DNA of 9,260 nt from Syntrophaceae bacterium (GCA_919902745.1 CAKKRN010000041.1:1-9260), one strand, 5' to 3'. Shown: positions 1-5,782, numbered from the stretch's first letter. The notes: a model not told the origin generated them from the sequence alone. Numbers and translations: made by a program.

Positions 1-2
1 AA

Positions 3-110
3 GAAAATCAGCAAAACAAAGAACTTTACACCGATAGAATTGCCAACACGAACCATGCGATTAAATATTTTGGGATAGCTCATAATTTATCGGCTAAAGT
101 AACGTTGTAG
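3..110 (+). CDS. Possible C-terminal fragment of an upstream gene
   Basis: Reading from base 3, 35 codons stay open and end at TAG (108-110), directly followed by TGA, a double stop. The translation has a mixed, protein-like composition (for example the stretch NTNHAIKYFGIAHNL) with alternating hydrophobic and polar residues, so it could be the tail of a gene that begins left of the window. The family is not recognised. A second frame (from base 1) is open to 78, so the assignment is weak. Confidence 0.22.
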   Translation, partial: ENQQNKELYTDRIANTNHAIKYFGIAHNLSAKVTL

Positions 111-133
111 TGAGATTACGTACGCTGAAACCC

Positions 134-154
134 TTTTTCACCCGAAATGAAAAA
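134..154. repeat. Small inverted repeat in the A+T-rich stretch
   Basis: TTTTTCA (134-140) and TGAAAAA (148-154) form a perfect 7-base-pair stem with loop CCCGAAA. No T-run follows on either strand, so it does not look like a rho-independent terminator. The block TCACCCGAAAT (138-148) recurs with one mismatch as TCACCTGAAAT (194-204). Confidence 0.4.
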
Positions 155-384
155 ACAAAAAACCACGTTCTCTTAGTAGGCTGTGGGTTTATGTCACCTG
201 AAATCGTTCACCTTGAACCCTCATATTGCCTGAAGGGAAAAACGGAAAAACAAAAAATCAGTCTATTTCTGATAGGATAATTCAGTTAAAAATTAATTAC
301 AAGAGATATTTGTTTGAAGAGATCAGAAATCATGATAGAAGACCAACCACTGCACTGGGTCGTTTGAAAGGGATCAAGAATAGA

Positions 385-413
385 TTAACATCCGGCAATC
401 ATCGTTGTATACG
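385..413 (+). promoter_or_regulatory. Candidate sigma70 promoter for the cysteine-rich gene and cooC
   Basis: TTAACA at 385-390 (5 of 6 to the -35 consensus), a 17-base spacer, and TATACG at 408-413 (4 of 6 to the -10 consensus). Transcription would begin near 420, about 30 bases before the ATG at 451. The call is based on consensus match and position only. Confidence 0.35.
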
Positions 414-450
414 AAGAAAAACGTCTGTGCAGATTTTGGATATTTAAGAG

Positions 451-657
451 ATGCGTTGCAGGATCCATCCGGTTCGGGAGGCCTTGGCCGTCTGTCAGAA
501 GCACGAAACAGGCTTTTGCAGGGAGTGTTGCGAATGTCTGAATATCGATCATTGCTGTGAATGCACGGACCCCAAATTATACTGCAAATTCAGAAGCCAG
601 TGCGTGATCTGGGAAATGTCTCGTGACCGTAGGAAGAAAGACGCGCGGGACGGGTAG
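451..657 (+). CDS. Small cysteine-rich, probably metal-binding protein
   Basis: The gene encodes 68 residues with 11 cysteines (3, 15, 23, 26, 27, 29, 35, 36, 38, 45, 51) and 3 histidines (6, 18, 34), all in the first 51 residues. The order C-x2-H, C-x2-H, C-x2-C-C-x-C, H-C-C-x-C recalls B-box-like or treble-clef zinc sites, but I cannot assign a family. The last 14 residues are highly charged and lysine/arginine-rich. No signal peptide or membrane segment is seen, so it should be cytoplasmic. ATG at 451 is the start; the only upstream purine-rich match is weak (TTGGA, 436-440). It lies 50 bases before cooC on the same strand and is probably cotranscribed with it. A role as a metal-binding or regulatory partner of CooC is inference from position only. 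Confidence 0.72.
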   Translation: MRCRIHPVREALAVCQKHETGFCRECCECLNIDHCCECTDPKLYCKFRSQCVIWEMSRDRRKKDARDG

Positions 658-692
658 GAAGAACGGTGTATTTCGCCCTTCTCGACGGGGCT

Positions 693-700
693 GGGAGGAA
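693..700 (+). promoter_or_regulatory. Ribosome-binding site fixing the cooC start
   Basis: GGGAGGAA at 693-700 lies 7 bases before ATG 708. It favours this start over the in-frame GTG at 666, which would add 14 unrelated residues in front of the nucleotide-binding loop. Confidence 0.75.
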
Positions 701-707
701 ATCGGAT

Positions 708-1448
708 ATGAAGCTTGCGATTGCGGGAAAAGGCGGGGTAGGAAAAACATCACTAACGGTCTGGATCGGCGATTATCTGGCCCGTCAGGGGGAAGAGGTC
801 TGGCTCCTCGATGCGGATACGGCGCTTTCCCTGGGGCAGGCGCTCGGCCTTCCGGAAAGCGACATTCCTTTGCCTCTGATCCAGGAGAAAGAGCTGATTC
901 GAGAGCGGGTCGGAGAAGGATTCATCCGCTTAAATCCCGCTGTCGAAGATCTGCCGGAGCGGCTCTCCAAAAAGGTTGCCCATCTCAAACTCCTGGTGAT
1001 GGGTACCATTGCAGGCGCCGGAGGCGGTTGCGCCTGTTCGCCGAACGCCCTGGTCAAGGCATTGCTCGCCCACCTGATCATCGAAAATCGGCAATGGGTC
1101 ATCGTGGATCTGGAGGCCGGCGTGGAACATCTGGGACGCGGCACCGTCCAGTCTGTGGATGGGCTCGTCGTCGTGAGCGAACCCAGCATGAGGAGCCTGC
1201 AGACGGCCTCCCGCATCAGTGTGCTGGCCAGGGAAATGGGACTTCTCCGTCAGGTGTTGATCATCAATCGCGCCCCCGGCGATTTCCACTTGCCGGGCAT
1301 GGAAGGTCTCCCTCCCTTGACGGCAACCATTCCAGTCCTGCCCTCTCTTGCGTCCCGGCAGCTCGCATCCTCTTCCGTGCTTGATCTTGCGGAGCGGGAA
1401 CAACTCGACCGGATTGCCGCCAAGATTATCTCCGCTTTAAAGTCTTGA
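708..1448 (+). CDS. cooC: CooC-family P-loop ATPase (CODH nickel maturation type)
   Basis: A 246-residue cytoplasmic ATPase of the SIMIBI/MinD class. CooC proteins use ATP-driven dimer changes to load nickel into the C-cluster of anaerobic carbon monoxide dehydrogenase. Visible features are the deviant Walker A loop GKGGVGKTS (7-15) with the signature lysine K8, an acidic LLDADT strand (33-38), the CAC motif (108-110) matching the metal-binding CxC at the CooC dimer interface, and DLEAGVEHLGRGT (134-146), the most characteristic CooC-family segment. Length fits the family. ATG 708 is preferred because the P-loop then starts at residue 7 and a strong ribosome-binding site precedes it. No CODH gene lies in the window, so its client may be encoded elsewhere. 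AcsF-type maturation of acetyl-CoA synthase is an alternative within the same family. Confidence 0.88.
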   Translation: MKLAIAGKGGVGKTSLTVWIGDYLARQGEEVWLLDADTALSLGQALGLPESDIPLPLIQEKELIRERVGEGFIRLNPAVEDLPERLSKKVAHLKLLVMGTIAGAGGGCACSPNALVKALLAHLIIENRQWVIVDLEAGVEHLGRGTVQSVDGLVVVSEPSMRSLQTASRISVLAREMGLLRQVLIINRAPGDFHLPGMEGLPPLTATIPVLPSLASRQLASSSVLDLAEREQLDRIAAKIISALKS

Positions 1449-1490
1449 CGGCTTCGAAATCAAGGGATACCGCCCATTTCTCTTTTCCGC

Positions 1491-1522
1491 AATATCGGGA
1501 CGGCACATTTGCCGATATTTTT
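1491..1522 (+). terminator. Candidate intrinsic terminator after cooC
   Basis: AATATCGG (1491-1498) and CCGATATT (1512-1519) form a perfect 8-base-pair stem with a 13-base loop, followed by a T-run that ends at 1522. An alternative inner hairpin is CGGC/GCCG (1501-1504 with 1511-1514). It lies 43 bases after the cooC stop and directly before the next promoter, a sensible place for a terminator. The stem is only half G+C, so efficiency is uncertain. Confidence 0.45.
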
Positions 1523-1523
1523 C

Positions 1524-1551
1524 TTGACAAAACCGGTAAAAAATTTATTAT
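1524..1551 (+). promoter_or_regulatory. Sigma70-type promoter of the cytochrome pair
   Basis: Perfect -35 TTGACA (1524-1529), 16-base spacer, -10 TATTAT (1546-1551, 5 of 6). The predicted transcript starts near 1558, about 20-25 bases before the cytochrome ATG. The upstream TTTTTC is shared with the mraZ promoter. The promoter overlaps the N-terminal part of the longer TTG-initiated reading frame, which argues for the shorter protein. Confidence 0.65.
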
Positions 1552-1580
1552 GCCCCCGCGTTGACGATCTCTCTTGCTCG

Positions 1581-3263
1581 ATGCGGGATACTATGCCGAT
1601 TCTTGTCATCATCTTTTTTCTGATCCTGGGATCCCCCGTTGGGGCCGCCGTCCCGTCGGACGACTGTTTCAATTGCCACGAAGAGTTCAAAAAAAGGACC
1701 TCCCACGAAAGCATTGCCTGCACGGACTGCCACATCGGCATTAAAGAGATCCCTCACGAAGAGAAACTCACGCCTCCCGCATGCAATGCCTGCCACCATA
1801 AGACCGTCGAGCGCTACTCGGCCGGCATCCACAAATCCAAGGGCCTTGCCTGCAATCAATGCCATGCGATCCACGGGAAAAAAAAGGGAAAGGGAGCGGA
1901 TTGCGCTTCCTGTCACCCCAACGTCGCCCACAAGGCGCTGCCTTCCAAGGGAAAACACCTCGCCACGCTGAATTGCGTCGCCTGCCACGGCAAGCTGGAT
2001 AAGAGCGGGATCACGGCGACGGTTACGCTGCCCAAGGGGGCGACCCTGGAGAGGAAGGCCGTTGACCGGGATGGCAATGGATTTGCCGACCCGACCGAGT
2101 GGCACGCCTTTGAGGCCCTGCTTGATCAGAAGTTTAAGGGCTATAAGCTGGAGAAGCAATACTGGGCCTATGGCGATAACCATGAGATCATGCCCAAGGC
2201 CGCAGACTGCGGCGAGTGTCATGAGAAAAGGACCCGCTTTGCCAGCGCGGTGGGAAGGATCACTGACGTGACGAGTTACAGCGTACAGATCACGCCCTCT
2301 GTTTTCATCCCTGAATTCCCGTCCCTCCGCGAGTTCCCCAAGACCGTCCACGGACAGAAAGGGGTCCGGTGTACCGACTGCCACATCTCCAAGGATAAGA
2401 TCACCGACAAGGTCTGCGTTCGCTGCCACGAGCAGGTCTACCATACCTATGAAAAATCCATTCATGCCAAGAAGGGGGCCACCTCCTGCACCGACTGTCA
2501 TAACCCTCACTTGATCAAGACCTACAAGGAGTTCAACGCCAAGGAGCGGATTGCGATCTGCTCCCGCTGCCACAAGGACTACATCACCCGGCACGAGTGG
2601 CTGCCGAACACCACGCTCCATTTCGACTACCTCGAGTGCACGACCTGCCATAGCCCGGGCTCGGAAAAGAGCATGGTCTTCTTCTTTGCGAATAAAAAAA
2701 ACAATAAGAAAAACGCTCTGCAATACGAGGCTCTCGAACGGGTCTTCGGCAAAAATGTACATCTCAAGTCGGTCATCAACACCTACGCGGAGAACATGGT
2801 CAAGGGCGAAGAGATCGGTCGTTTCGTCGTTGACCTGAAGAAAAAGATGGGGGAAGAAATCTTCGTCGATGCGGAAATTATCGTTACGAAGGTGCATCAC
2901 GACTACTCGGTCACGAGGCTTAAGGAGAGGAACTGCGTCACATGTCACTCGCCCCAGGCCCATTTCTACAATTCCATGTACCTTATTCTGCCTGAAAAGG
3001 ACCGGCACATCTATGTCCCGGTCAAAGGCACGCTGCTCTCCGTCTACCCCATCGGAATGGCTTTGGATATCTACCTCCTCGGGGAAGAAAAAATCACGAA
3101 GGATGACATCTACGCCCTGCTTGGCAAAGCGCCGGAGGGTTCAGCCGCTTACGCCAAGAGCCTCGGCTTCAAGTTGATCGACCTTGTCGGGGTGATCCTG
3201 GTGATCCTGGTGATTCTCTCGGTCCTGGCGCACGCGCTGCTGCGGATACTGGTGAAACGATGA
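1581..3263 (+). CDS. Membrane-anchored 13-heme cytochrome c
   Basis: A 560-residue exported multiheme cytochrome. A hydrophobic signal peptide covers residues 5-22, with cleavage probable near the GAA at 21-23. Thirteen CXXCH heme-attachment motifs have first cysteines at 29, 47, 68, 91, 108, 132, 210, 264, 279, 303, 327, 353 and 452. A hydrophobic helix at about 533-552 followed by RILVKR should anchor the C-terminus in the inner membrane, leaving the hemes in the periplasm. Residues 162-173 match an EF-hand-type calcium loop. A 99-residue interval separates hemes 12 and 13. Starts at 1581 or 1593 both follow the promoter; 1581 keeps an arginine before the hydrophobic core, but neither has a good ribosome-binding site. 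The stop overlaps the b-type cytochrome gene by ATGA, so the two probably form a complex moving electrons between menaquinone and periplasmic carriers. The direction and the final acceptor are not visible. Confidence 0.88.
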   Translation: MRDTMPILVIIFFLILGSPVGAAVPSDDCFNCHEEFKKRTSHESIACTDCHIGIKEIPHEEKLTPPACNACHHKTVERYSAGIHKSKGLACNQCHAIHGKKKGKGADCASCHPNVAHKALPSKGKHLATLNCVACHGKLDKSGITATVTLPKGATLERKAVDRDGNGFADPTEWHAFEALLDQKFKGYKLEKQYWAYGDNHEIMPKAADCGECHEKRTRFASAVGRITDVTSYSVQITPSVFIPEFPSLREFPKTVHGQKGVRCTDCHISKDKITDKVCVRCHEQVYHTYEKSIHAKKGATSCTDCHNPHLIKTYKEFNAKERIAICSRCHKDYITRHEWLPNTTLHFDYLECTTCHSPGSEKSMVFFFANKKNNKKNALQYEALERVFGKNVHLKSVINTYAENMVKGEEIGRFVVDLKKKMGEEIFVDAEIIVTKVHHDYSVTRLKERNCVTCHSPQAHFYNSMYLILPEKDRHIYVPVKGTLLSVYPIGMALDIYLLGEEKITKDDIYALLGKAPEGSAAYAKSLGFKLIDLVGVILVILVILSVLAHALLRILVKR

Positions 3264-3916
3264 AAAAGGTTTTCCTCCATACGCTGACCATCCGAATATG
3301 GCACTGGATCAATGCGCTGATCGTAATCGCGCTCATGATTACCGGCATCCAGCTCAGGGCGCCGGGGATCGAAGAGTTCGCCCGCAAGATGGCCGTCTGG
3401 ATCCCCGAATACAGTGTGGCCGTCCTGATCCATAAGTACATCGGTTATGCGATGGCCCTCTCCTTCCTTTTCTGGCTGGTCTATATCATTGCCAGCGGCA
3501 GCTTCCGGACCCATTACATCCTGCGGCCGGCGGATCTCCCAACCCTGGGGAAGCAGGCGCTCTACTACATCTTTGGCGTATTCCAGGGAAGTGAAAATCC
3601 TTTCACTCCTACTGCGGAAGGGAAGTTCAACCCTTTGCAGAAGATCGCCTACGGTTCGGTCATGCTCGTGATTACCCCAGTGATTGTCATCACGGGCATC
3701 CTCTTCAGCGACATCTTCTTCTTCCGCGGCGTGATCGACTGGCTGGGCGGAGTCAGGCCGCTCGATGCGCTGCATGTTGTGGCAAGCTACCTATTTCTGT
3801 TAAATTTGATCGTCCATCTGTACATGTGTACGATGGGACACCACATCTTCGACCACATCAAGGCAATGATCCTGGGCTTTGAAGAGATGCCGGAAGACTC
3901 CCCCTCGAGGCATTGA
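3260..3916 (+). CDS. Cytochrome b561-type diheme membrane subunit
   Basis: A 218-residue integral membrane protein of the bacterial cytochrome b561 / Ni-hydrogenase and thiosulfate-reductase cytochrome b (HyaC/PhsC-like) group. About four hydrophobic helices are visible, near 17-32, 54-78, 129-149 and 170-190. Histidines at 15 (in RIWHWIN), 58 (LIHKYIGYAM), 172 (ALHVVASY) and 186 (LIVHLYM) sit where the family's two b-hemes are ligated. It would exchange electrons with the quinone pool and hand them across the membrane to or from the 13-heme cytochrome encoded just before it. The ATG overlaps the preceding stop (ATGA at 3260-3263), pointing to coupled translation. The layout of a large c-type cytochrome with a C-terminal anchor plus a small b subunit recalls the Cbc-type bc complexes of Geobacter. 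That is an architectural comparison, not a demonstrated orthology. Confidence 0.85.
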   Translation: MKKVFLHTLTIRIWHWINALIVIALMITGIQLRAPGIEEFARKMAVWIPEYSVAVLIHKYIGYAMALSFLFWLVYIIASGSFRTHYILRPADLPTLGKQALYYIFGVFQGSENPFTPTAEGKFNPLQKIAYGSVMLVITPVIVITGILFSDIFFFRGVIDWLGGVRPLDALHVVASYLFLLNLIVHLYMCTMGHHIFDHIKAMILGFEEMPEDSPSRH

Positions 3917-3949
3917 GCCCTCTCTGTTGCGCCCCCAACCCCACCCTGC

Positions 3950-3988
3950 CGCCGAAATTGAAAATCGGCGCTGTCGGTTTCTTGACCG
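3950..3988 (+). terminator. Possible terminator hairpins after the cytochrome pair
   Basis: A 6-base-pair GC-rich stem (CGCCGA/TCGGCG, 3950-3970) lies 33 bases after the cytochrome b stop, followed by a second short stem (3975-3988). The only T-richness is GGTTTCTT inside the second hairpin, so a classic U-tract is missing. Position favours termination; structure supports it only weakly. Confidence 0.28.
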
Positions 3989-4173
3989 GCATTCGGGCAC
4001 CGAACCACCATCGATCATCTCAAACTTACAAAGGACTTTGCCCGTATTCATCTATTGCGACCCTGAAACCCTCATTCTTCCTTTCGCGGATCGAAAAAGG
4101 CGGGGGGTCGATAACATTTCATGAGAAGGCGATGGCGATGATCCATGGAGTCGCGGTAGAAATAAGTTGGATT

Positions 4174-4201
4174 TTGACGGCGGATGATTTATAAGTATAC
4201 G
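4174..4201 (+). promoter_or_regulatory. Candidate promoter for ruvX-mltG
   Basis: TTGACG (4174-4179, 5 of 6), 16-base spacer, TATACG (4196-4201, 4 of 6). Transcription would begin near 4208, after the ATG at 4204, which favours translation from ATG 4222 with only a very short leader. The -10 TATACG is the same as that proposed upstream of the cysteine-rich gene. Confidence 0.35.
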
Positions 4202-4221
4202 ATATGTCGAAGGGATGGAAG

Positions 4222-4662
4222 ATGAGGGTGCTGGGGCTCGATTTTGGCGATCGGAGGATCGGCGTTGCAATCTGCGATGAGCTTGGGATGACCGCCCGGG
4301 GGATCGCCACCGTCGTCCGGAAGAACCGCGATGCGGATCTCGCGGCGATCGCCGGGTTCGTCGAGCGCTTCGGCGTCGAAAAGATCGTCATCGGTTATCC
4401 GCTCCGCCTCGATGGCAGCGAGGGGATCCAGTGCGATAAGGTCAACCGGTTCGCCCGGCGGCTGGAGACCCGTCTCTCCATGCCCGTAATCCGCCGGGAT
4501 GAAACCTTCTCCACCAAGGAGGCGGAGGAGCTCCTACGGGAAACCGGCGTGCGCCGGGAGAAGCAAAGGGCGGTCATCGACCGGCTGGCCGCCTGCATCA
4601 TCCTTCAAGGCTATCTCGATACCTTGCCCCATGAAGCGGGAAACGGACGGACCGCCCCATGA
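4222..4662 (+). CDS. ruvX: RuvX/YqgF family RNase H-fold nuclease
   Basis: A 146-residue cytoplasmic protein of the YqgF/RuvX family, whose members have an RNase H-like fold. They are linked to 16S rRNA 5'-end processing and in some species to Holliday junction resolution. Seen: LGLDFG (4-9) with the first acidic residue D7, the GYPLRLDGSEG loop (58-68), DE at 93-94 and the IDRLAA segment with D120, all in the family's usual order and with the usual length of about 140-150 residues. ATG 4222 gives the typical MRVLGLDFG beginning and has AGGGA (4211-4215) six bases upstream; ATG 4204 would add six residues. The last codons overlap mltG by ATGA. The C-terminal dozen residues are poorly conserved-looking and overlap the mltG leader. 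Confidence 0.9.
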   Translation: MRVLGLDFGDRRIGVAICDELGMTARGIATVVRKNRDADLAAIAGFVERFGVEKIVIGYPLRLDGSEGIQCDKVNRFARRLETRLSMPVIRRDETFSTKEAEELLRETGVRREKQRAVIDRLAACIILQGYLDTLPHEAGNGRTAP

Positions 4663-5711
4663 ACATGCTCGCATGGATTAAAAAGAGATTGGAAATAACA
4701 CGGAATCCTCGGCGAAAGAGGACACTCCTGTTGCTTCTGGTCCTTTTCCTGACCGGAGCGGCTTTCTACCGTTACGCAACAACCCCTGTCAATGACATCA
4801 CCATCGCCAGGACGGTCGACATCCCGAAGGGATCCGGTTTCTTCCGGATTACGGAGATTCTCGACAATGCCGGTCTGGTTCATAATCGTCCTTTCTTCTG
4901 GGTGCTGGCCATTGGTAAAAAGGCAGCGAGACACATCCGGGCGGGTGAATATGAACTCAACGGCGCCATGTCGCCTTCGGCGATCCTCGACAAACTGGTC
5001 CGGGGGGAGATCAAGGTTTATCCGGTGACGCTGCCCGAGGACATCACCGTAAACGAGGTGGCCAGGCGGCTTTCCGCCTATAATCTGGTCAATGAAAAGG
5101 ATTTCATGACGTTGGCGACCGACCGATCTTTTCTTGCCTCTCTCGACATCGAGGCCGACAGCATCGAGGGATACCTCTACCCCGACACCTACCGGTTCGA
5201 CCGGTCCATGACGATCAAAGAAATCATCCGGATCCTTGTTGGGCAGTTCTGGATGAAAGTCACGCCGGAGATGCGGAAGCGCGCACAGGAGATCGGCCTG
5301 ACCCTCCCCCAGTGGGTGACCCTTGCCTCGATCATCGGCAAGGAATCTGGATACGGCGCCGAAAAAACGCTGATCTCCGCCGTCTTTCACAACCGTCTGA
5401 AAAGGGGAATGAAACTGCAGAGCGACCCGACGGCCATCTACAACTTACAACAGGAAGTCGGTCACGTGAAAACCGTCCTGCTGAGACACCTGAAATCGGA
5501 CACACCCCACAACACCTACCGGATCAGCGGGCTGCCGCCGGGTCCCATCGCCAACCCCGGCATCGATTCCCTTCGGGCAGCCCTCTACCCCGCCAAAGTC
5601 GATTACCTCTACTTCGTAGCCAAGAACGACGGGTCACACCAATTCTCCAGCAACCTCGCCAGCCACAACCAGGCCGTTTTAAAATATCAAATTAACAGGC
5701 AAAAAAAGTAA
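4659..5711 (+). CDS. mltG: MltG/YceG endolytic murein transglycosylase
   Basis: A 350-residue inner-membrane lytic transglycosylase that cuts nascent peptidoglycan strands and so helps set glycan length. There is a basic cytoplasmic N-terminus (8-21), one membrane helix (about 22-36), a LysM-like region around 50-125, then the YceG catalytic domain. Family landmarks are EGYLYPDTY (170-178), LASIIGKES (222-230), HNRLKRGMKLQSDPT (244-258), SGLPPGPIANPG (290-301), YLYFV (316-320) and NLASHN (332-337). Glu229 aligns with the catalytic E218 of E. coli MltG. The residue two before it, usually Glu in the EKE motif, is Gly227 (codon 5337-5339). The start overlaps the ruvX stop; the weak upstream signal fits translational coupling. 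mraZ follows after 85 bases with its own promoter. Confidence 0.94.
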   Translation: MNMLAWIKKRLEITRNPRRKRTLLLLLVLFLTGAAFYRYATTPVNDITIARTVDIPKGSGFFRITEILDNAGLVHNRPFFWVLAIGKKAARHIRAGEYELNGAMSPSAILDKLVRGEIKVYPVTLPEDITVNEVARRLSAYNLVNEKDFMTLATDRSFLASLDIEADSIEGYLYPDTYRFDRSMTIKEIIRILVGQFWMKVTPEMRKRAQEIGLTLPQWVTLASIIGKESGYGAEKTLISAVFHNRLKRGMKLQSDPTAIYNLQQEVGHVKTVLLRHLKSDTPHNTYRISGLPPGPIANPGIDSLRAALYPAKVDYLYFVAKNDGSHQFSSNLASHNQAVLKYQINRQKK

Positions 5712-5720
5712 AAATTTTTC

Positions 5721-5749
5721 TTGACAAAGGCAAAATCCTCCTCTATCTT
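5721..5749 (+). promoter_or_regulatory. Promoter of the mraZ division cluster
   Basis: Perfect -35 TTGACA (5721-5726), 17-base spacer, -10 TATCTT (5744-5749, 4 of 6). An A5T5 tract (5710-5719) directly upstream could act as an UP-like element. Transcription would begin near 5756, just before the GTGG repeats. Confidence 0.65.
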
Positions 5750-5758
5750 AAGCCAAAA

Positions 5759-5782
5759 GTGGGGCAAAGTGGATTATTGTGG
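5759..5782 (+). promoter_or_regulatory. MraZ operator: three GTGG direct repeats
   Basis: GTGG occurs at 5759-5762, 5769-5772 and 5779-5782, exactly 10 bases apart, one helical turn each; the first two are preceded by AAA. MraZ is known to bind short G-rich direct repeats of this spacing in front of its own gene. The array lies between the promoter and the mraZ start, where bound MraZ would block transcription initiation. The third repeat touches the ribosome-binding site. Confidence 0.8.

Larger units (their letters stand above)
1..450. other. A+T-rich stretch without a convincing complete gene
   Basis: This stretch is visibly richer in A and T than the rest of the window; by hand count about 35% G+C in the first 120 bases, against clearly GC-rich genes further right. 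It is broken by stops in most frames. The longest open stretch (226-447) needs a TTG start, lacks a ribosome-binding site and encodes a basic 73-residue sequence I do not recognise. A second short reading frame with an ATG runs 191-280 and is equally unsupported. It may be an intergenic region, a decayed gene or the edge of acquired DNA; the sequence alone does not decide. Confidence 0.5.
3917..4203. other. 287-base gap with hairpins, no convincing gene
   Basis: No frame on either strand has a plausible start, ribosome-binding site and protein-like sequence together. The left part is C-rich, then contains two adjacent inverted repeats: CGCCGA/TCGGCG (3950-3955 with 3965-3970, loop of 9) and CGGT/ACCG (3975-3978 with 3985-3988, loop of 6). 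The middle (about 4000-4080) shows nothing recognisable. The right end carries a candidate promoter for ruvX. It separates the redox module from the envelope genes. Confidence 0.55.

Noticed and set aside
226..447. 73-codon open frame with TTG start in the A+T-rich stretch
   Set aside because: It has no ribosome-binding site and no recognisable family, and the candidate promoter for the next gene lies inside it. Basic composition as expected of chance translation of A-rich DNA.
623..1384. Long + strand open frame overlapping cooC
   Set aside because: It is a shifted-frame shadow of cooC, rich in Arg and Gly from GC-rich codons. The cooC frame has clear family motifs.
1509..1580. N-terminal extension of the cytochrome from TTG 1509
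   Set aside because: It would place a consensus promoter inside the coding region and put 24 residues without signal-peptide character before the hydrophobic core.
1548..3008. 486-codon antisense open frame opposite the cytochrome
   Set aside because: It lies entirely opposite 13 conserved CXXCH motifs and has no motif or start signal of its own. Long antisense frames are common in GC-rich genes.
4089..4114. Possible riboswitch or attachment site around a short ATCGA/TCGAT inverted repeat
   Set aside because: Only 5 base pairs with a long loop, no conserved riboswitch core, and no duplicate elsewhere in the window.
3913..4194. 93-codon frame in the gap before ruvX
   Set aside because: It starts with TTG inside the previous stop region, with no ribosome-binding site and no protein-like pattern.
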